NCBI RefSeq assembly: GCF_018129065.1
Contig: NZ_JAAEDM010000028.1
Location: forward strand, 1-49,085
Length of the DNA stretch: 49,085 bases
Reading direction: 5' to 3'
Source of the DNA: Neoroseomonas soli
GTDB lineage: Bacteria; Pseudomonadota; Alphaproteobacteria; Acetobacterales; Acetobacteraceae
This document shows positions 32,730 to 41,750 of this stretch, piece by piece (the first letter of the stretch is position 1; each line of letters opens with the position of its first letter). Under the pieces are notes generated by a model, which saw nothing but the letters and a program-made list of their open reading frames with translations, did no database searches and was not told the origin of the DNA. A program made the position numbers and the translations under genes.

Positions 32730-33251
32730 ATGAACGCCATCGCCGCCCGCAGCAGCCTCGACGCCATGGTGGCGGGCATCGCCGCCGCGCTTCGCCGGGC
32801 GCCGGATGACCCCTCCGCCGCGGTGGCGGAGGTGCTCGGCGCCCATGCCGCCGACGCGCTGCTGCTGGCCGGCCATGATTGCCCCTGTCGTGCCGAAACC
32901 TACATCCGCCACCTGCTGCACGAGGATGCGGAAGGCGGCTGGGCCGTCGCCGCGCTGGTGTGGCGGCCTGGGCAGATGTCCCCGGTGCACGGCCACCATG
33001 TCTGGTGCGCGGTCGGCGTGCATCACGGCGTCCTGACCGAGACCTTCTACGAACCCTGCGCCGGGAACCGCGCGCCCACTCCCTGCGGCACGGTGCTGCG
33101 CCGCCCGGGCGACACCACCTTCGGCCCGCCGCGGCCTGACGCGATCCATCGCCTGGCCAATCTCGGCACCGAGACCGCTGTCTCGATCCATGCCTACGGC
33201 CTGCCCTATGGCCGCTTCTGCAGCGACCTGAACCGCGTCCTCGCGGCCTGA
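32730..33251 (+). CDS. Cysteine dioxygenase-like cupin protein
   Basis: A 173-residue cupin of the cysteine dioxygenase type I family, iron enzymes that oxidise cysteine or other thiols to sulfinates. The iron ligands would be His87 and His89 (SPVHGHHVWCAVGV) and His140 (DAIHRLAN). Cys93, which forms the Cys-Tyr crosslink in the mammalian enzyme, is at the matching spot, with Tyr156 or Tyr160 as a possible partner. The ATG at 32730 is preferred because AAGGAG lies 6 bases upstream; ATG 32685 overlaps the GntR stop and is in frame. Other thiol dioxygenase substrates such as 3-mercaptopropionate are equally possible. Confidence 0.78.
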   Translation: MNAIAARSSLDAMVAGIAAALRRAPDDPSAAVAEVLGAHAADALLLAGHDCPCRAETYIRHLLHEDAEGGWAVAALVWRPGQMSPVHGHHVWCAVGVHHGVLTETFYEPCAGNRAPTPCGTVLRRPGDTTFGPPRPDAIHRLANLGTETAVSIHAYGLPYGRFCSDLNRVLAA

Positions 33252-33335
33252 TCCGCGACGCCGGCGCGGCGGCATGCCTGATCCGCTCCGGTCCGCCGTA
33301 TCGCGGCGCGGCGAGGCAGGGCAGGCTCGCCGGCG

Positions 33336-34226
33336 ATGAATCCGAAGATCCTGCTGGGCCTTGCGCTCGGCGTCGCCTCCTCGGTGATCTGGGGCGGTCA
33401 TGCCGTGGTGGCGCGACCGGCCCTGGCCGGGCAGGGCTTCCATCCGCTCGACCTTGCCGCGTTCCGCTACGTGCCGGCAGCGCTGATTCTCGCGCCACTG
33501 GCCTGGCGGGCACGGGATGCGCTGTCGCGCGTCGGCTGGCGCCGCGTGCTGCTGCTCGCCACCTTCGGCGGGGCGCCGAACCTGCTGCTCTTCCTGTCGG
33601 CACTGGTCTTCGCCCCGGCGGCGCATGGCGGGACCATCGCGCCGATGACCGTGCCGATCGCCGGCGCGCTTCTCGCCATTCCTCTCATCCACGAATGGCC
33701 GAGCCGCGGGCGCGCCATGGCGCTCGGCATCATGGCGGCGGGCGTGCTGATGATCGGCTGGGACGGCGTCGCCGGCGCACACCCCGGCGCCTGGCGAGGG
33801 GATATCCTGCTGCTGCTCGCGGGCTCGACCTGGGCGGTGTTCACCCTGCTGCTGCGCCGCTGGCAGGTGCCCGCCATTCCGGCCACGGCGGCGGTCACGA
33901 TGGTTTCGGCCGCCGCCGTGCTGCCGGTCTGGCTGCCCTGGCGGGCGGCAGAGGTGCTTGCCTTGCCGCCCGGATCGATCCTGCTGCACCTTGCGACCCA
34001 GGGGCTCCTGCTCGGTGCTCTCGCGATGTTCCTCTATGCGCGGGCGGTGGAGTTGCTGGGACCCACGCGCGCAGCCACCCTCTCGATCATGGTGCCCGTG
34101 ACCGCCCTGCTGCTTGCCGCGCTGCTGCTCCACGAATCCATCTCGCTGCTGCAGGGGCTGGGCGCCTCCCTGGCTGCCGGCGGCATGCTGGCAGCCGTGC
34201 TGTTCACTGGAAGGAAGGCGGGATGA
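33336..34226 (+). CDS. EamA/DMT-family transporter
   Basis: A 296-residue inner-membrane transporter with ten predicted helices in two EamA repeats, for example GLALGVASSVIWGGHAVVAR at the start, FAPAAHGGTIAPMTVPIAGA in the middle and LGASLAAGGMLAAVLFTG at the end. It is paralogous to the protein at 22032 and shares APAAHG and the GAW.GD.....S.W...TLL.RRW block. Its stop overlaps the ATG of the FAD-dependent oxidoreductase (ATGA), so the two are co-expressed. Substrate unknown; an amino compound handled by the oxidoreductase is a plausible cargo, but that is inference. Confidence 0.88.
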   Translation: MNPKILLGLALGVASSVIWGGHAVVARPALAGQGFHPLDLAAFRYVPAALILAPLAWRARDALSRVGWRRVLLLATFGGAPNLLLFLSALVFAPAAHGGTIAPMTVPIAGALLAIPLIHEWPSRGRAMALGIMAAGVLMIGWDGVAGAHPGAWRGDILLLLAGSTWAVFTLLLRRWQVPAIPATAAVTMVSAAAVLPVWLPWRAAEVLALPPGSILLHLATQGLLLGALAMFLYARAVELLGPTRAATLSIMVPVTALLLAALLLHESISLLQGLGASLAAGGMLAAVLFTGRKAG

Positions 34227-35530
34227 ACGCCACCACCCCCCCCATGCCGCCGAGTCTTTGGGCCGCCAGCGCCCCGCCCGCGCCGCCGACCGTGCCGCTG
34301 GCGGGTGACGCGCGCACCGGTGTCGCGGTGGTCGGCGGGGGTTTCACCGGCCTCTCGACCGCGCTGCACCTGGCCGAGGCGGGTGTGCCTGTCACGCTGC
34401 TCGAGGGCGCCGAGATCGGCTGGGGCGCCTCGGGCCGCAATAACGGCCAGGTCATCCCGACACTCTCGCGGCTCGACCCTGACGAGATCGCCGCCGCCGT
34501 CGCACCCGAACATGGCGGCCGCGACAAGGGCGAGGAACTCGTCGCGCTGATCCGCGACAGCGCCGCGCTGACCTTCGACCTGATCCGCAGGCACGGGATC
34601 GAGGCCGAAGCCGTGCAGAACGGCTGGATCCAGCCCGCGCATCGCGAAGCACGCCTGCGCCTGTCCGAGAAGCGCGCCGAGCAATGGGGCCGCCGCGGCG
34701 CGCCGGTGCGCATGTATTCCCGCGCGGAGATGGCGAGCCTGACCGGCACGGACCACTGGTTCGGCGGCTGGGGCAATGCGACCGGCGGGCGCATCAATCC
34801 GCTCGGCCTCGCGCGCGGGCTCGCCGCTGCCGCGATCCGGGCCGGCGCCGTGGTTCACACGGGCAGCCCGGTCCAGGCCATCCGCCAGGTACCGGGCGGA
34901 TGGGCGCTGGACACGCCTCGCGGCACGCTGACCGCCGAGCGCGTGGTCATCGCGACGCACGCCTATACGGGGGATTTCTGGCCGGGGCTGAAGCGCACCA
35001 TCGTGCCGGTGCGGTCGTACCAGATGGCGACCTCGGTCCTGTCCGACAACATTCGCCGGACCATCCTGCCCGAAGGCCATGCGCTGTCGGACACGCGCGG
35101 CGATCTCTACTTCTACCGCTTCGACGCGAACGGAAGGCTCGTCACCGGCGGCGGGCTGATCGTGCCCTTCGGCTGGGAGGGCCGCATCCGCGCCCGCATC
35201 ACCGAGCGCGTGCGCCGCGTGTTTCCGCAGATCGGCGAGGTCCGCTTCGACTACGTCTGGTGGGGCTACGTCGCCGGCACCGCGGACCGGATGCCGCATG
35301 TCTATGAACTCGCCCCTGGCATCCTGTCCTGGACGGGTTGCAACGGTCGTGGCGTGGCACTGGCGATTGCGCTCGGGCGCGAGTTCTCGCGCGCCTTCAC
35401 GGGCACGCCGCTGAAGCAGATCGCCGCGCCGGTCGAGACACGGCTGCGTACCATCCCCGGCCACGCCTTCCGCGCGCTCGGCATCGCCTGGAACGTCGCC
35501 AAGCTGCGGCGCATGGATGCGCGTGACTGA
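34223..35530 (+). CDS. FAD-dependent oxidoreductase (DAO family, PuuB/glycine-oxidase-like)
   Basis: A 435-residue flavoprotein that oxidises an amine or amino acid. The FAD-binding GGGFTG motif (38-43) lies in GVAVVGGGFTGLSTALHL and is followed by GWGASGRNNGQVIPTLSR, a motif typical of gamma-glutamylputrescine oxidase-like enzymes. C-terminal blocks are RMPHVYELAPG and WTGCNGRGVALAIALGRE. The N-terminal 30 residues are Pro/Ala-rich and unusual. The ATG overlaps the upstream EamA stop. The next gene starts inside its last 14 bases. The substrate is uncertain: a polyamine derivative, D-amino acid or N-methyl amino acid are alternatives. Confidence 0.88.
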   Translation: MNATTPPMPPSLWAASAPPAPPTVPLAGDARTGVAVVGGGFTGLSTALHLAEAGVPVTLLEGAEIGWGASGRNNGQVIPTLSRLDPDEIAAAVAPEHGGRDKGEELVALIRDSAALTFDLIRRHGIEAEAVQNGWIQPAHREARLRLSEKRAEQWGRRGAPVRMYSRAEMASLTGTDHWFGGWGNATGGRINPLGLARGLAAAAIRAGAVVHTGSPVQAIRQVPGGWALDTPRGTLTAERVVIATHAYTGDFWPGLKRTIVPVRSYQMATSVLSDNIRRTILPEGHALSDTRGDLYFYRFDANGRLVTGGGLIVPFGWEGRIRARITERVRRVFPQIGEVRFDYVWWGYVAGTADRMPHVYELAPGILSWTGCNGRGVALAIALGREFSRAFTGTPLKQIAAPVETRLRTIPGHAFRALGIAWNVAKLRRMDARD

Positions 35531-36374
35531 GGTCGCACTCGCCACCTCCATCCCCCCGCGCATGCGCCGCCCTGGGCCGGGCGGGGAGGATGCAGGGCCC
35601 GCTTGGCGTACCGCCTGCCTCGCCTCCTGGGCAGCGCCCGGCTGGCGCGTGGTGACGGTCAACCCGGCGGAGGAATTCGCCGCGCTCGGTGCATTGCCGC
35701 CGGAGATCGGGACCGCGAACGCCGCGCCCGGTGTCGCTGACGTGTATGGCCGAGCGGGCACCTGGGTCGGGGATGCGCTGGCCCGTGCGGTCTCCACCGG
35801 CGCGCCTGTGGTCGGTCTGGTCAATGCCGACATCCGCCTCGACCTCAGGCCGGCGCGTCGCGCGGCGCTGGCGGAGCGCGCGTCTCGCGCCATGCTGGTC
35901 TGCAACCGCATGGATGTCGGCCATGCCGCCCAGGCCGCAGGGCCGTTCTACCGCTACGGGTACGACCTCGTGCTGATGCCGCGGGAGATGGCGGGGCGGC
36001 TGGCGCTCGACGGCTTCGCGCTCGGTGTGCCTTGGTGGGACTACTGGGTGGTGCTCGATGCGCTGCTGCAGGACCTTCCGGTCCAGGTCGTGCAGTGCGA
36101 CGGCATCCGTCACCTGGCGCATCCGCAGGCCTGGAATCAGCCGGCCTGGCGCCGGGCGCTGGGTGTGCTGATGGCCAATCTCGGCCCGCGCCGTGCGGCG
36201 CTGGAAAGGCTTGGCATGGGCGCGGTGGCGGAGGCGGTGGCCGACCTGCTCCTTGCCATCGCGCCACGCGAGACGGAGGGATATCCCCTGGACGACATGA
36301 TGACGGTGGCAGGCACGCGCTTCGGCATCGAGATCGTCCGCTTGGCCGAGCGCCGCGCCTGGCGGCTGGACTGA
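35517..36374 (+). CDS. Unknown protein with glycosyltransferase-like features
   Basis: A 285-residue cytosolic protein that I do not recognise with certainty. It opens with EVALATSIPPRMRR and RVVTVNPAEE. It has a VVGLVNADIRLDL segment (NADI at 103-106) like the metal-binding DxD region of GT-A glycosyltransferases, and a PWWDYW block at 172-177, a combination I associate with putative nucleotide-sugar-dependent transferases. The start could be ATG 35517 or GTG 35523; both overlap the FAD oxidoreductase. The next unknown gene starts 6 bases after it, so the two are probably co-transcribed. A role in surface glycans, with the nearby sulfotransferase, is inference. Confidence 0.68.
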   Translation: MRVTEVALATSIPPRMRRPGPGGEDAGPAWRTACLASWAAPGWRVVTVNPAEEFAALGALPPEIGTANAAPGVADVYGRAGTWVGDALARAVSTGAPVVGLVNADIRLDLRPARRAALAERASRAMLVCNRMDVGHAAQAAGPFYRYGYDLVLMPREMAGRLALDGFALGVPWWDYWVVLDALLQDLPVQVVQCDGIRHLAHPQAWNQPAWRRALGVLMANLGPRRAALERLGMGAVAEAVADLLLAIAPRETEGYPLDDMMTVAGTRFGIEIVRLAERRAWRLD

Positions 36375-36380
36375 GCGGCG

Positions 36381-37355
36381 ATGGACACCGGACCCTGGAA
36401 TCGCCGCTTCGTGCACGATCTGCTCTTCGCCACCGAGGGCAGCGGCTGGCATGAGCCAGAACTCAAGGACAGCATCGGCTTCCGCTGGAGCGGGCCAGGA
36501 TATTTCTCGATCCTGCGCGTTCCGGCGCCGGCCGGTGCGGGGCGGGGGGAGGCGCATCTTCTGCTCTCCCCGAGCGAGCCACTGCCCGCGGTCGTCGTCT
36601 TCCTCAACGGTCGCCGGCTGGAGGTCATGCAGCGACGGCTCGGCACCTTCGGCGTGCTGGATTTCGCCTGGGACGCCGCGGCGATGGCCGGCGAGGCGCG
36701 GGCCGAATTCTGGTTCCACGCTGAGCGGCTGCAGCGCCTGCCCGCTCCGGGTGAGCGCATGCGCAGCGTTGGTTTCCGGCTCTCGACCCTCGCTATCGAG
36801 CCGGCGGCGGCAGGCCCGGCGCCGGCGGGCGAGGCGCTGGCCCTGATCGCGGGAAGCCGCTTCCTGCGGGACCGCCTGCACGTCGCTGCCGGCCGACCGC
36901 GCCTTGCCTTCCGCTCCGATGGCGAGGCCCGGCTGCTCGAGATGCGACTGGAAGGCGCGCGCCTCGGGCCGTCCGCGCAGCCGCATCTCACCCTGGCGCT
37001 GAGGGCAACGGCCGATGTCATGGACCTCGCCCTCGCGGCGCCGGGAAGGCCGGCACTGGCCCTTCATCAGGGCGTGGCGGGCCGGCTGGCGCTGCCAGAG
37101 GGGCTCTCGCCGCGCGATCGGCTGCTCGTCGCGCGCCTCCTCGCCACCTTGCCCGAGGCCTTCGGCCGCTGGCTGGACGAAGCGATGACGGGCGCGGCGC
37201 CGGATGCCGAATTGCTGGCCTTCTGGCGCCGCGGCCTGGCGCGGCTGGCGCGCGGGGGCGAGGGCTTCCTCGCCGCCGCCCTGGCCGACGGGCCGGACCC
37301 CTTCGCCGAGGATCCGGCACTGCCCTTCGCCTGGCCCGCACAGGTGCCAGGCTGA
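36381..37355 (+). CDS. Protein of unknown function
   Basis: A 324-residue protein that I do not recognise. It is probably cytosolic: there is no signal peptide or membrane helix. The first half looks beta-rich (GPGYFSILRVPAPAG, AHLLLSPSEPLPAVVVFLNG) and resembles a carbohydrate-binding or jelly-roll type fold. The C-terminal part is helical (RLLVARLLATLPEAFGRWLD and FWRRGLARLARGGEGF). It starts 6 bases after the glycosyltransferase-like gene, apparently in one transcript, and ends 7 bases from the convergent cysNC stop. With its neighbour it may act on a glycan; that is only a guess from context. Confidence 0.7.
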   Translation: MDTGPWNRRFVHDLLFATEGSGWHEPELKDSIGFRWSGPGYFSILRVPAPAGAGRGEAHLLLSPSEPLPAVVVFLNGRRLEVMQRRLGTFGVLDFAWDAAAMAGEARAEFWFHAERLQRLPAPGERMRSVGFRLSTLAIEPAAAGPAPAGEALALIAGSRFLRDRLHVAAGRPRLAFRSDGEARLLEMRLEGARLGPSAQPHLTLALRATADVMDLALAAPGRPALALHQGVAGRLALPEGLSPRDRLLVARLLATLPEAFGRWLDEAMTGAAPDAELLAFWRRGLARLARGGEGFLAAALADGPDPFAEDPALPFAWPAQVPG

Positions 37356-37362
37356 GGCTCTG

Positions 37363-39231
37363 TCAGCAGGCGATGCCGGCGGCGCGCAGGCGCTCCAGCA
37401 CTTCTTCCGCGCAATCCTCGGGCGTGCGCCCCGCGGTCAGGATGTGCAGCTCGGCGTGTTCCGGCGCCTCGTAGGGGCTGTCGATGCCGGTGAAGTTCTT
37501 GATCTGCCCGGCCTGCGCGCGGGCATAGAGGCCCTTCGGGTCGCGCGCCATGCAAGCCTCGATCGGCGTGTCGACGAAGACCTCGGTGAACTCGCCGGGG
37601 CCGAGCAGGTCCCGCACCATCCGCCGCTCCGCCCGGAAGGGCGAGATGAAGGAGCAGAGCACGACCATCCCGGCATCGACGAAGAGCTTCGCCACCTCGC
37701 CGACGCGCCGGATGTTCTCGACGCGGTCCTCGGCGGTGAAGCCGAGGTCGCGGCAGAGCCCGTGGCGGATGTTGTCGCCGTCCAGCGAGTACGTCGGCCG
37801 CCCGGCGCGGTGCAGCGCCTGCTCGACGATGTTGGCGATGGTGGACTTGCCGGAACCCGACAGGCCTGTGAACCACAGCACCATCGGCGTGTTGCCGACG
37901 AGGGCCGCCCGTGCCGCCTTGTCGATCGTGAAGTGCTCGTGGTGGATGTTGGACGCCCGCCGCAGCGGGAAGGCCACCATGCCCGCGCCGGCGGTGCGGT
38001 TCGTGAAGCGGTCCACCAGGATGAAGGCGCCCGTCGCGCGGTTGTCCGCGTATGGATCGAGCGGGATCGGCTGGCCTGCGGAGAAGTTGCAGAAGCCGAT
38101 CTCGTTCAGCGAGAGGCGCCGCGCCGCGTGCTCCTCCAGCGTGTTCACGTCCACCCGGTGGCGGATGGAGGTGACCGAGCATGGCGTCCAGATGTTGCCG
38201 ATGCGCATGAGGTAGCCACGCCCGGGCAGCATCGCCTCCTCGTCCATCCACAGCAGGTGGCCGGCGAACTGGTCGGCGACGGGCGGGCGCTCGGCGGAAC
38301 GGACCAGGATGTCGCCGCGCGCGACGTCGATCTCGTCCTCGAGCGTCAGCGTCACCGCCTCCCCGGCCTCGGCGGCGGGCAGGTCGCCGTCGGCGGTGAC
38401 GATGCGCGCGATGCGCGACGTCTTGCCGGAAGCCGCCACCACCACCTGGTCGCCCGGCGCAATGCGCCCGCTGGCGATCGTGCCCGCGAAGCCGCGGAAG
38501 TCGAGGTTCGGCCGGTTCACCCACTGCACCGGAAACCGGAAGGGCCTGGCCGCGAGGTCCTGGGAGACGTCGACCGTCTCGAGGTGCTCGAGCAGCGTCG
38601 GCCCGTTGTACCAGGGCATGTTGCCCGAGCGCGACGTCACGTTGTCCCCGTAGCGGGCGCTGATCGGCACCGGCACGATGGAACGGAAGCCGAGTTCGGA
38701 GGCGAAGGTCACGTAGTCGCCGACGATGCGGTCGAAGGTGTCCTGATCGAACTTCACCAGATCGATCTTGTTCACCGCGACGACGATGTCGCGGATGCCG
38801 AGCAGCGAGCAGATGTAGGAATGCCGCCGCGTCTGCGTCAGCACGCCCTTGCGCGCGTCGATCAGGATCACGGCGAGCGAGGCGGCGGACGCACCCGTCG
38901 CCATGTTGCGCGTGTACTGCTCATGGCCCGGCGTGTCGGCCACGATGAAGGAGCGCCGCGGCGTCTGGAAGAAGCGGTAGGCGACGTCGATGGTGATGCC
39001 TTGCTGGCGCTCGGCCTCGAGCCCGTCCACCAGCAGCGCGAGGTCGATGTCGTCGCCCGTGGTGCCGTGCTTGCGGCTGTCCCTGGTGATGGCGGCGAGC
39101 GTGTCCTCGAAGATCAGCTGGCTGTCGTAGAGCAAGCGCCCGATCAGCGTGGACTTGCCGTCATCGACCGAACCGCAGGTGAGGAAGCGCAGCAACTCGT
39201 GCTGCTGCTGGCGGAGGTGGCGATGCGGCAT
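37363..39231 (-). CDS. cysN/cysC: Bifunctional sulfate adenylyltransferase subunit 1 / adenylylsulfate kinase
   Basis: With CysD it forms APS from sulfate and ATP, driven by GTP hydrolysis; its own C-terminal kinase phosphorylates APS to PAPS. The 622 residues divide into a GTPase (P-loop [12 protein letters not shown] at 20-31, [13 protein letters not shown] near 98-110, NKID at 154-157), beta-barrel domains to about 430, and the APS kinase with its P-loop GLSGSGKST at 456-464 and [15 protein letters not shown]. The fusion is the NodQ-type arrangement. Its ATG lies 1 base after the cysD stop, so the subunits are coupled. PAPS serves sulfate assimilation and also sulfotransferases such as that at 30842. 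Confidence 0.96.
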   Translation of the reverse strand: MPHRHLRQQQHELLRFLTCGSVDDGKSTLIGRLLYDSQLIFEDTLAAITRDSRKHGTTGDDIDLALLVDGLEAERQQGITIDVAYRFFQTPRRSFIVADTPGHEQYTRNMATGASAASLAVILIDARKGVLTQTRRHSYICSLLGIRDIVVAVNKIDLVKFDQDTFDRIVGDYVTFASELGFRSIVPVPISARYGDNVTSRSGNMPWYNGPTLLEHLETVDVSQDLAARPFRFPVQWVNRPNLDFRGFAGTIASGRIAPGDQVVVAASGKTSRIARIVTADGDLPAAEAGEAVTLTLEDEIDVARGDILVRSAERPPVADQFAGHLLWMDEEAMLPGRGYLMRIGNIWTPCSVTSIRHRVDVNTLEEHAARRLSLNEIGFCNFSAGQPIPLDPYADNRATGAFILVDRFTNRTAGAGMVAFPLRRASNIHHEHFTIDKAARAALVGNTPMVLWFTGLSGSGKSTIANIVEQALHRAGRPTYSLDGDNIRHGLCRDLGFTAEDRVENIRRVGEVAKLFVDAGMVVLCSFISPFRAERRMVRDLLGPGEFTEVFVDTPIEACMARDPKGLYARAQAGQIKNFTGIDSPYEAPEHAELHILTAGRTPEDCAEEVLERLRAAGIAC

Positions 39232-39232
39232 C

Positions 39233-40156
39233 TCAGAAATACCCCTCGCGCTTCTTCTTCTCCATCGAGGCGTCCTCGTCGGTGTCGATGAGGCGCCCCT
39301 GGCGCTCGCTGGTCCTGGCCGCGCGCATCTCGGCGATGATTTCTGGCAGGGTCGCCGCCGTGCTCTCCACCGCGCCCGAGAGCGGATAACAGCCTAGGGT
39401 GCGGAAGCGGACCATGCGCATCTCCGGCGTCTCGCCGGGCTCGAGCGGCAGGCGCTCGTCGTCCACCATGATCCAGGTGCCGGACCGCTTCACCACCGGC
39501 CGCTGCTTGGCGAAGTAGAGCGGAACGACCGGGATGTCCTCGGCGAGGACGTAGTCCCACACGTCGTATTCGGTCCAGTTCGAGAGCGGGAAGACGCGGA
39601 TGCTCTCGCCGTCGCGGATGCGCGTGTTGAACAGGTTCCACAGTTCCGGCCGCTGGCCGCGCGGGTCCCAGGAATGGCCGGGGCCGCGGAAGGAGAAGAT
39701 GCGCTCCTTGGCGCGGGACTTCTCCTCATCCCGCCGCGCGCCGCCGAAGGCCGCGTCGAAGCCCCACTTGTCGAGCGCCTGCTTCAGCCCCTCGGTCTTC
39801 ATCACCTGCGTGTGCAGCGCGGAGCCGGAGGCGACCGGGCTGATGCCGCGCTCGATGCCGTCCGGGTTGGTGTGGACGAGCAATTCCATCCCCACCTTCT
39901 TCGCCATCATGTCGCGGAAGGCGATCATCTCGCGGAACTTCCACGTCGTGTCGACGTGCAGCAGAGGGAAGGGCGGCTTGCCCGGCGCGAAGGCCTTGAG
40001 CGCCAGGTGCAGCATCACCCCGGAATCCTTGCCGATGCTGTAGAGCATCACCGGCTTGCGGAAGGAGGCGGCGACCTCACGGATGATGGCGATGGATTCG
40101 GCTTCGAGCCGCGCGAGATGCGGCGTGAGCGTGGCTTTACCTGACTGGCTCGACAC
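39233..40156 (-). CDS. cysD: Sulfate adenylyltransferase subunit 2
   Basis: Catalytic ATP-pyrophosphatase-type subunit that makes APS. The 307 residues contain [20 protein letters not shown] with the PP-loop, [33 protein letters not shown], and the C-terminal [12 protein letters not shown] typical of CysD. The start is GTG at 40156, with GAGGGG 4 bases upstream; the longer frame would add an unrelated 34-residue stretch. It leads a cysD-cysNC operon. The divergent cysQ gene starts 137 bases away, so a shared control region is likely. A short hairpin lies in its 5' leader. Confidence 0.95.
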   Translation of the reverse strand: MSSQSGKATLTPHLARLEAESIAIIREVAASFRKPVMLYSIGKDSGVMLHLALKAFAPGKPPFPLLHVDTTWKFREMIAFRDMMAKKVGMELLVHTNPDGIERGISPVASGSALHTQVMKTEGLKQALDKWGFDAAFGGARRDEEKSRAKERIFSFRGPGHSWDPRGQRPELWNLFNTRIRDGESIRVFPLSNWTEYDVWDYVLAEDIPVVPLYFAKQRPVVKRSGTWIMVDDERLPLEPGETPEMRMVRFRTLGCYPLSGAVESTAATLPEIIAEMRAARTSERQGRLIDTDEDASMEKKKREGYF

Positions 40157-40178
40157 GGACCCCTCGGGAGCGAAGACC

Positions 40179-40197
40179 GGCCCGCAGGACGCGGGCC
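40179..40197 (-). promoter_or_regulatory. Hairpin in the cysD leader
   Basis: GGCCCGC / GCGGGCC (40179-40185, 40191-40197) with an AGGAC loop lies 22-41 bases before the cysD GTG in the cysD-cysQ divergent region. It may affect cysD translation or be chance at this GC content. I see no recognisable riboswitch. Confidence 0.3.
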
Positions 40198-40293
40198 TTG
40201 TGCGGCGCAGCGCGACGGTGCGCCCTGGCCTCTTCCCATGACCATCCGTGGCGCGCAAGTTCCGCCGACGACACTGTTCGAGGCCCGCCGCCG

Positions 40294-41085
40294 ATGAATT
40301 ACGACCCGATGACGCGCGCCCGCCTGGCCGACCGCTTCGCCGTGATCGCGGCGGAGGCGGGGACGCGGATCATGAGCATCTACGGCACCGCCTCCGCAGA
40401 GGCGAAGGCCGACGGGAGCCCGCTCACCCAGGCCGACCTTGCCGCGCACGACGCAATCCTCGAAGGGCTCACGCGTGTCTGCCCGGACCTGCCGGTGGTC
40501 TCCGAGGAGGATGCCGAGCGCCTTGAGGCGCCGCCTGTCGGCCCCTTCATCCTGGTCGATCCGCTCGACGGCACGCGCGAGTTCCTCTCCGGCAACGGCG
40601 AGTTCACAGTGAACATCGCCTTGATCGAGGGGGGCGCGCCGGTTGCGGGTGTCGTCCTTGCCCCGGCGCTCGGCCGGCTTTGGTCGGGCGCGGTCGGCGC
40701 GGGTGCGCGCGTGCGGGACGTGGCCGTAGAGGCGGACCGGCCCATCTCGGTGCGCCAGCCCACGGATGGCAGCCTCGTCGCCGTGGCCAGCCGCTCGCAT
40801 CGCGACGCGACCACCGAGGCCTTCCTCGCAGGCCTTTCGGTCGCGGGTCTGCGCTCCGTCGGTTCCTCGCTGAAGTTCTGCCTGATCGCGGAAGGGGAGG
40901 CGGATGTCTATCCGCGCTTCGGTCCGACCATGGAGTGGGATACGGCAGCGGGCCAGGCCGTGCTGGAGGCGGCGGGCGGCCGCGTCGTCACGCCTGAAGG
41001 CGCCCCTTTCCGCTACGGCAAGGCAGGCGCAGCCTGGCGCAACGGTGCCTTCGTCGCCTGGGGCGGCGCGCCCCGGCCGGGTTAG
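40294..41085 (+). CDS. cysQ: 3'(2'),5'-bisphosphate nucleotidase
   Basis: Removes the 3'-phosphate of PAP, the inhibitory by-product of PAPS use, and so supports sulfate assimilation or sulfation. The 263-residue inositol-monophosphatase-fold protein has metal ligands in VVSEEDAE (Glu71/Glu72) and [10 protein letters not shown] (Asp89, Asp92). It also has the family's late [17 protein letters not shown] motif. TREF after DPLDG is characteristic of CysQ rather than of inositol monophosphatases. It is divergent from cysD, with which it belongs functionally. A repeat element and a hairpin lie just after its stop. Confidence 0.93.
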   Translation: MNYDPMTRARLADRFAVIAAEAGTRIMSIYGTASAEAKADGSPLTQADLAAHDAILEGLTRVCPDLPVVSEEDAERLEAPPVGPFILVDPLDGTREFLSGNGEFTVNIALIEGGAPVAGVVLAPALGRLWSGAVGAGARVRDVAVEADRPISVRQPTDGSLVAVASRSHRDATTEAFLAGLSVAGLRSVGSSLKFCLIAEGEADVYPRFGPTMEWDTAAGQAVLEAAGGRVVTPEGAPFRYGKAGAAWRNGAFVAWGGAPRPG

Positions 41086-41089
41086 GGTG

Positions 41090-41129
41090 GATCCCGATCA
41101 GGTGGAATCACCCGATCGGGCGAAGATGC
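41090..41129 (-). repeat. REP-like palindromic intergenic repeat, copy 2
   Basis: The reverse complement matches 10855-10894 at 37 of 40 bases, with differences only at three positions. Its hairpin arms are CCCGATCAGGTG and CACCCGATCGGG (12 bases, one mismatch, loop GAAT). It starts 4 bases after the cysQ stop codon. Confidence 0.7.
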
Positions 41130-41148
41130 CCGCAACGACAAGGATCCA

Positions 41149-41186
41149 GGGCGACTTCCGTGAGCCGGGGCGAAGGGAAGTCGCCC
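41149..41186. terminator. Bidirectional hairpin between cysQ and the thioesterase gene
   Basis: Perfect 11-base arms GGGCGACTTCC (41149-41159) and GGAAGTCGCCC (41176-41186) enclose a 16-base loop. The hairpin lies between two convergent genes, 15 bases from the thioesterase stop, so it probably ends transcription in both directions. No T-run is present. Confidence 0.6.
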
Positions 41187-41201
41187 CAGCGCCGCGCGCG
41201 A

Positions 41202-41627
41202 TCAGGAACGCGGCACGACCGCGGCCCAACTGGTCGTGACATGCGCGGCGATCTCGGTAGCAGTCTCGCCGCGGATCATCACCTCCCCGACGATGATCCG
41301 CCCAGGCTTGAGCACGCGCGCCTCGGCCAGCACGGGGCCGGGATCGAGCCGGCGGAGGAAGTGGATGGTCAGGCTCGTTGTCAGGCTCTCGTCGCGGCCG
41401 CCGGTCAGGCCGAGCAGCGCCGCCCACATCGCCACATCCGCCAGCCCCATCAGCGCCGGGCCCGAGACCGTGCCGCCCGGCCGCAGCAGGCTTTCGCGCC
41501 AGGGCAGGCGGCAGGTGGCGCTGCCGCCGGCGGCGGCGAGCACCTCGATCCCCCAGGCGGCCGCCAGCGGCACGCCGCGGTGCACCACATCCTGGATGGA
41601 GGCGGAGCTCGGCGCAGCGTCGTCCAT
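41202..41627 (-). CDS. PaaI-family hotdog thioesterase
   Basis: A 141-residue acyl-CoA thioesterase-like protein with the hotdog fold. The core is LRPGGTVSGPALMGLADVAM, the usual G-x-x-x-x-G...D helix start that places the catalytic acid, followed by strands SLTTSLTIHFLRRLDPGPV and VLKPGRIIVGEVMI. The ATG at 41627 (MDDAAPSS) is preferred because GGGAAG lies 6 bases upstream; ATG 41645 is possible. It is divergent from the SDR gene, and both suit acyl-CoA or fatty-acid metabolism. The substrate is not determinable. Confidence 0.83.
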   Translation of the reverse strand: MDDAAPSSASIQDVVHRGVPLAAAWGIEVLAAAGGSATCRLPWRESLLRPGGTVSGPALMGLADVAMWAALLGLTGGRDESLTTSLTIHFLRRLDPGPVLAEARVLKPGRIIVGEVMIRGETATEIAAHVTTSWAAVVPRS

Positions 41628-41750
41628 GCTGTTCTTCCCGGTCATGTGTCGTGATGCTGCCCGATGCGTCGGACGCCGGCCAGGGCGTCGCTTGCCGGCA
41701 CCCGATCGATGCGCGATGGAAGCATTCCGATACGAGCGAGGAGAGCGGCC

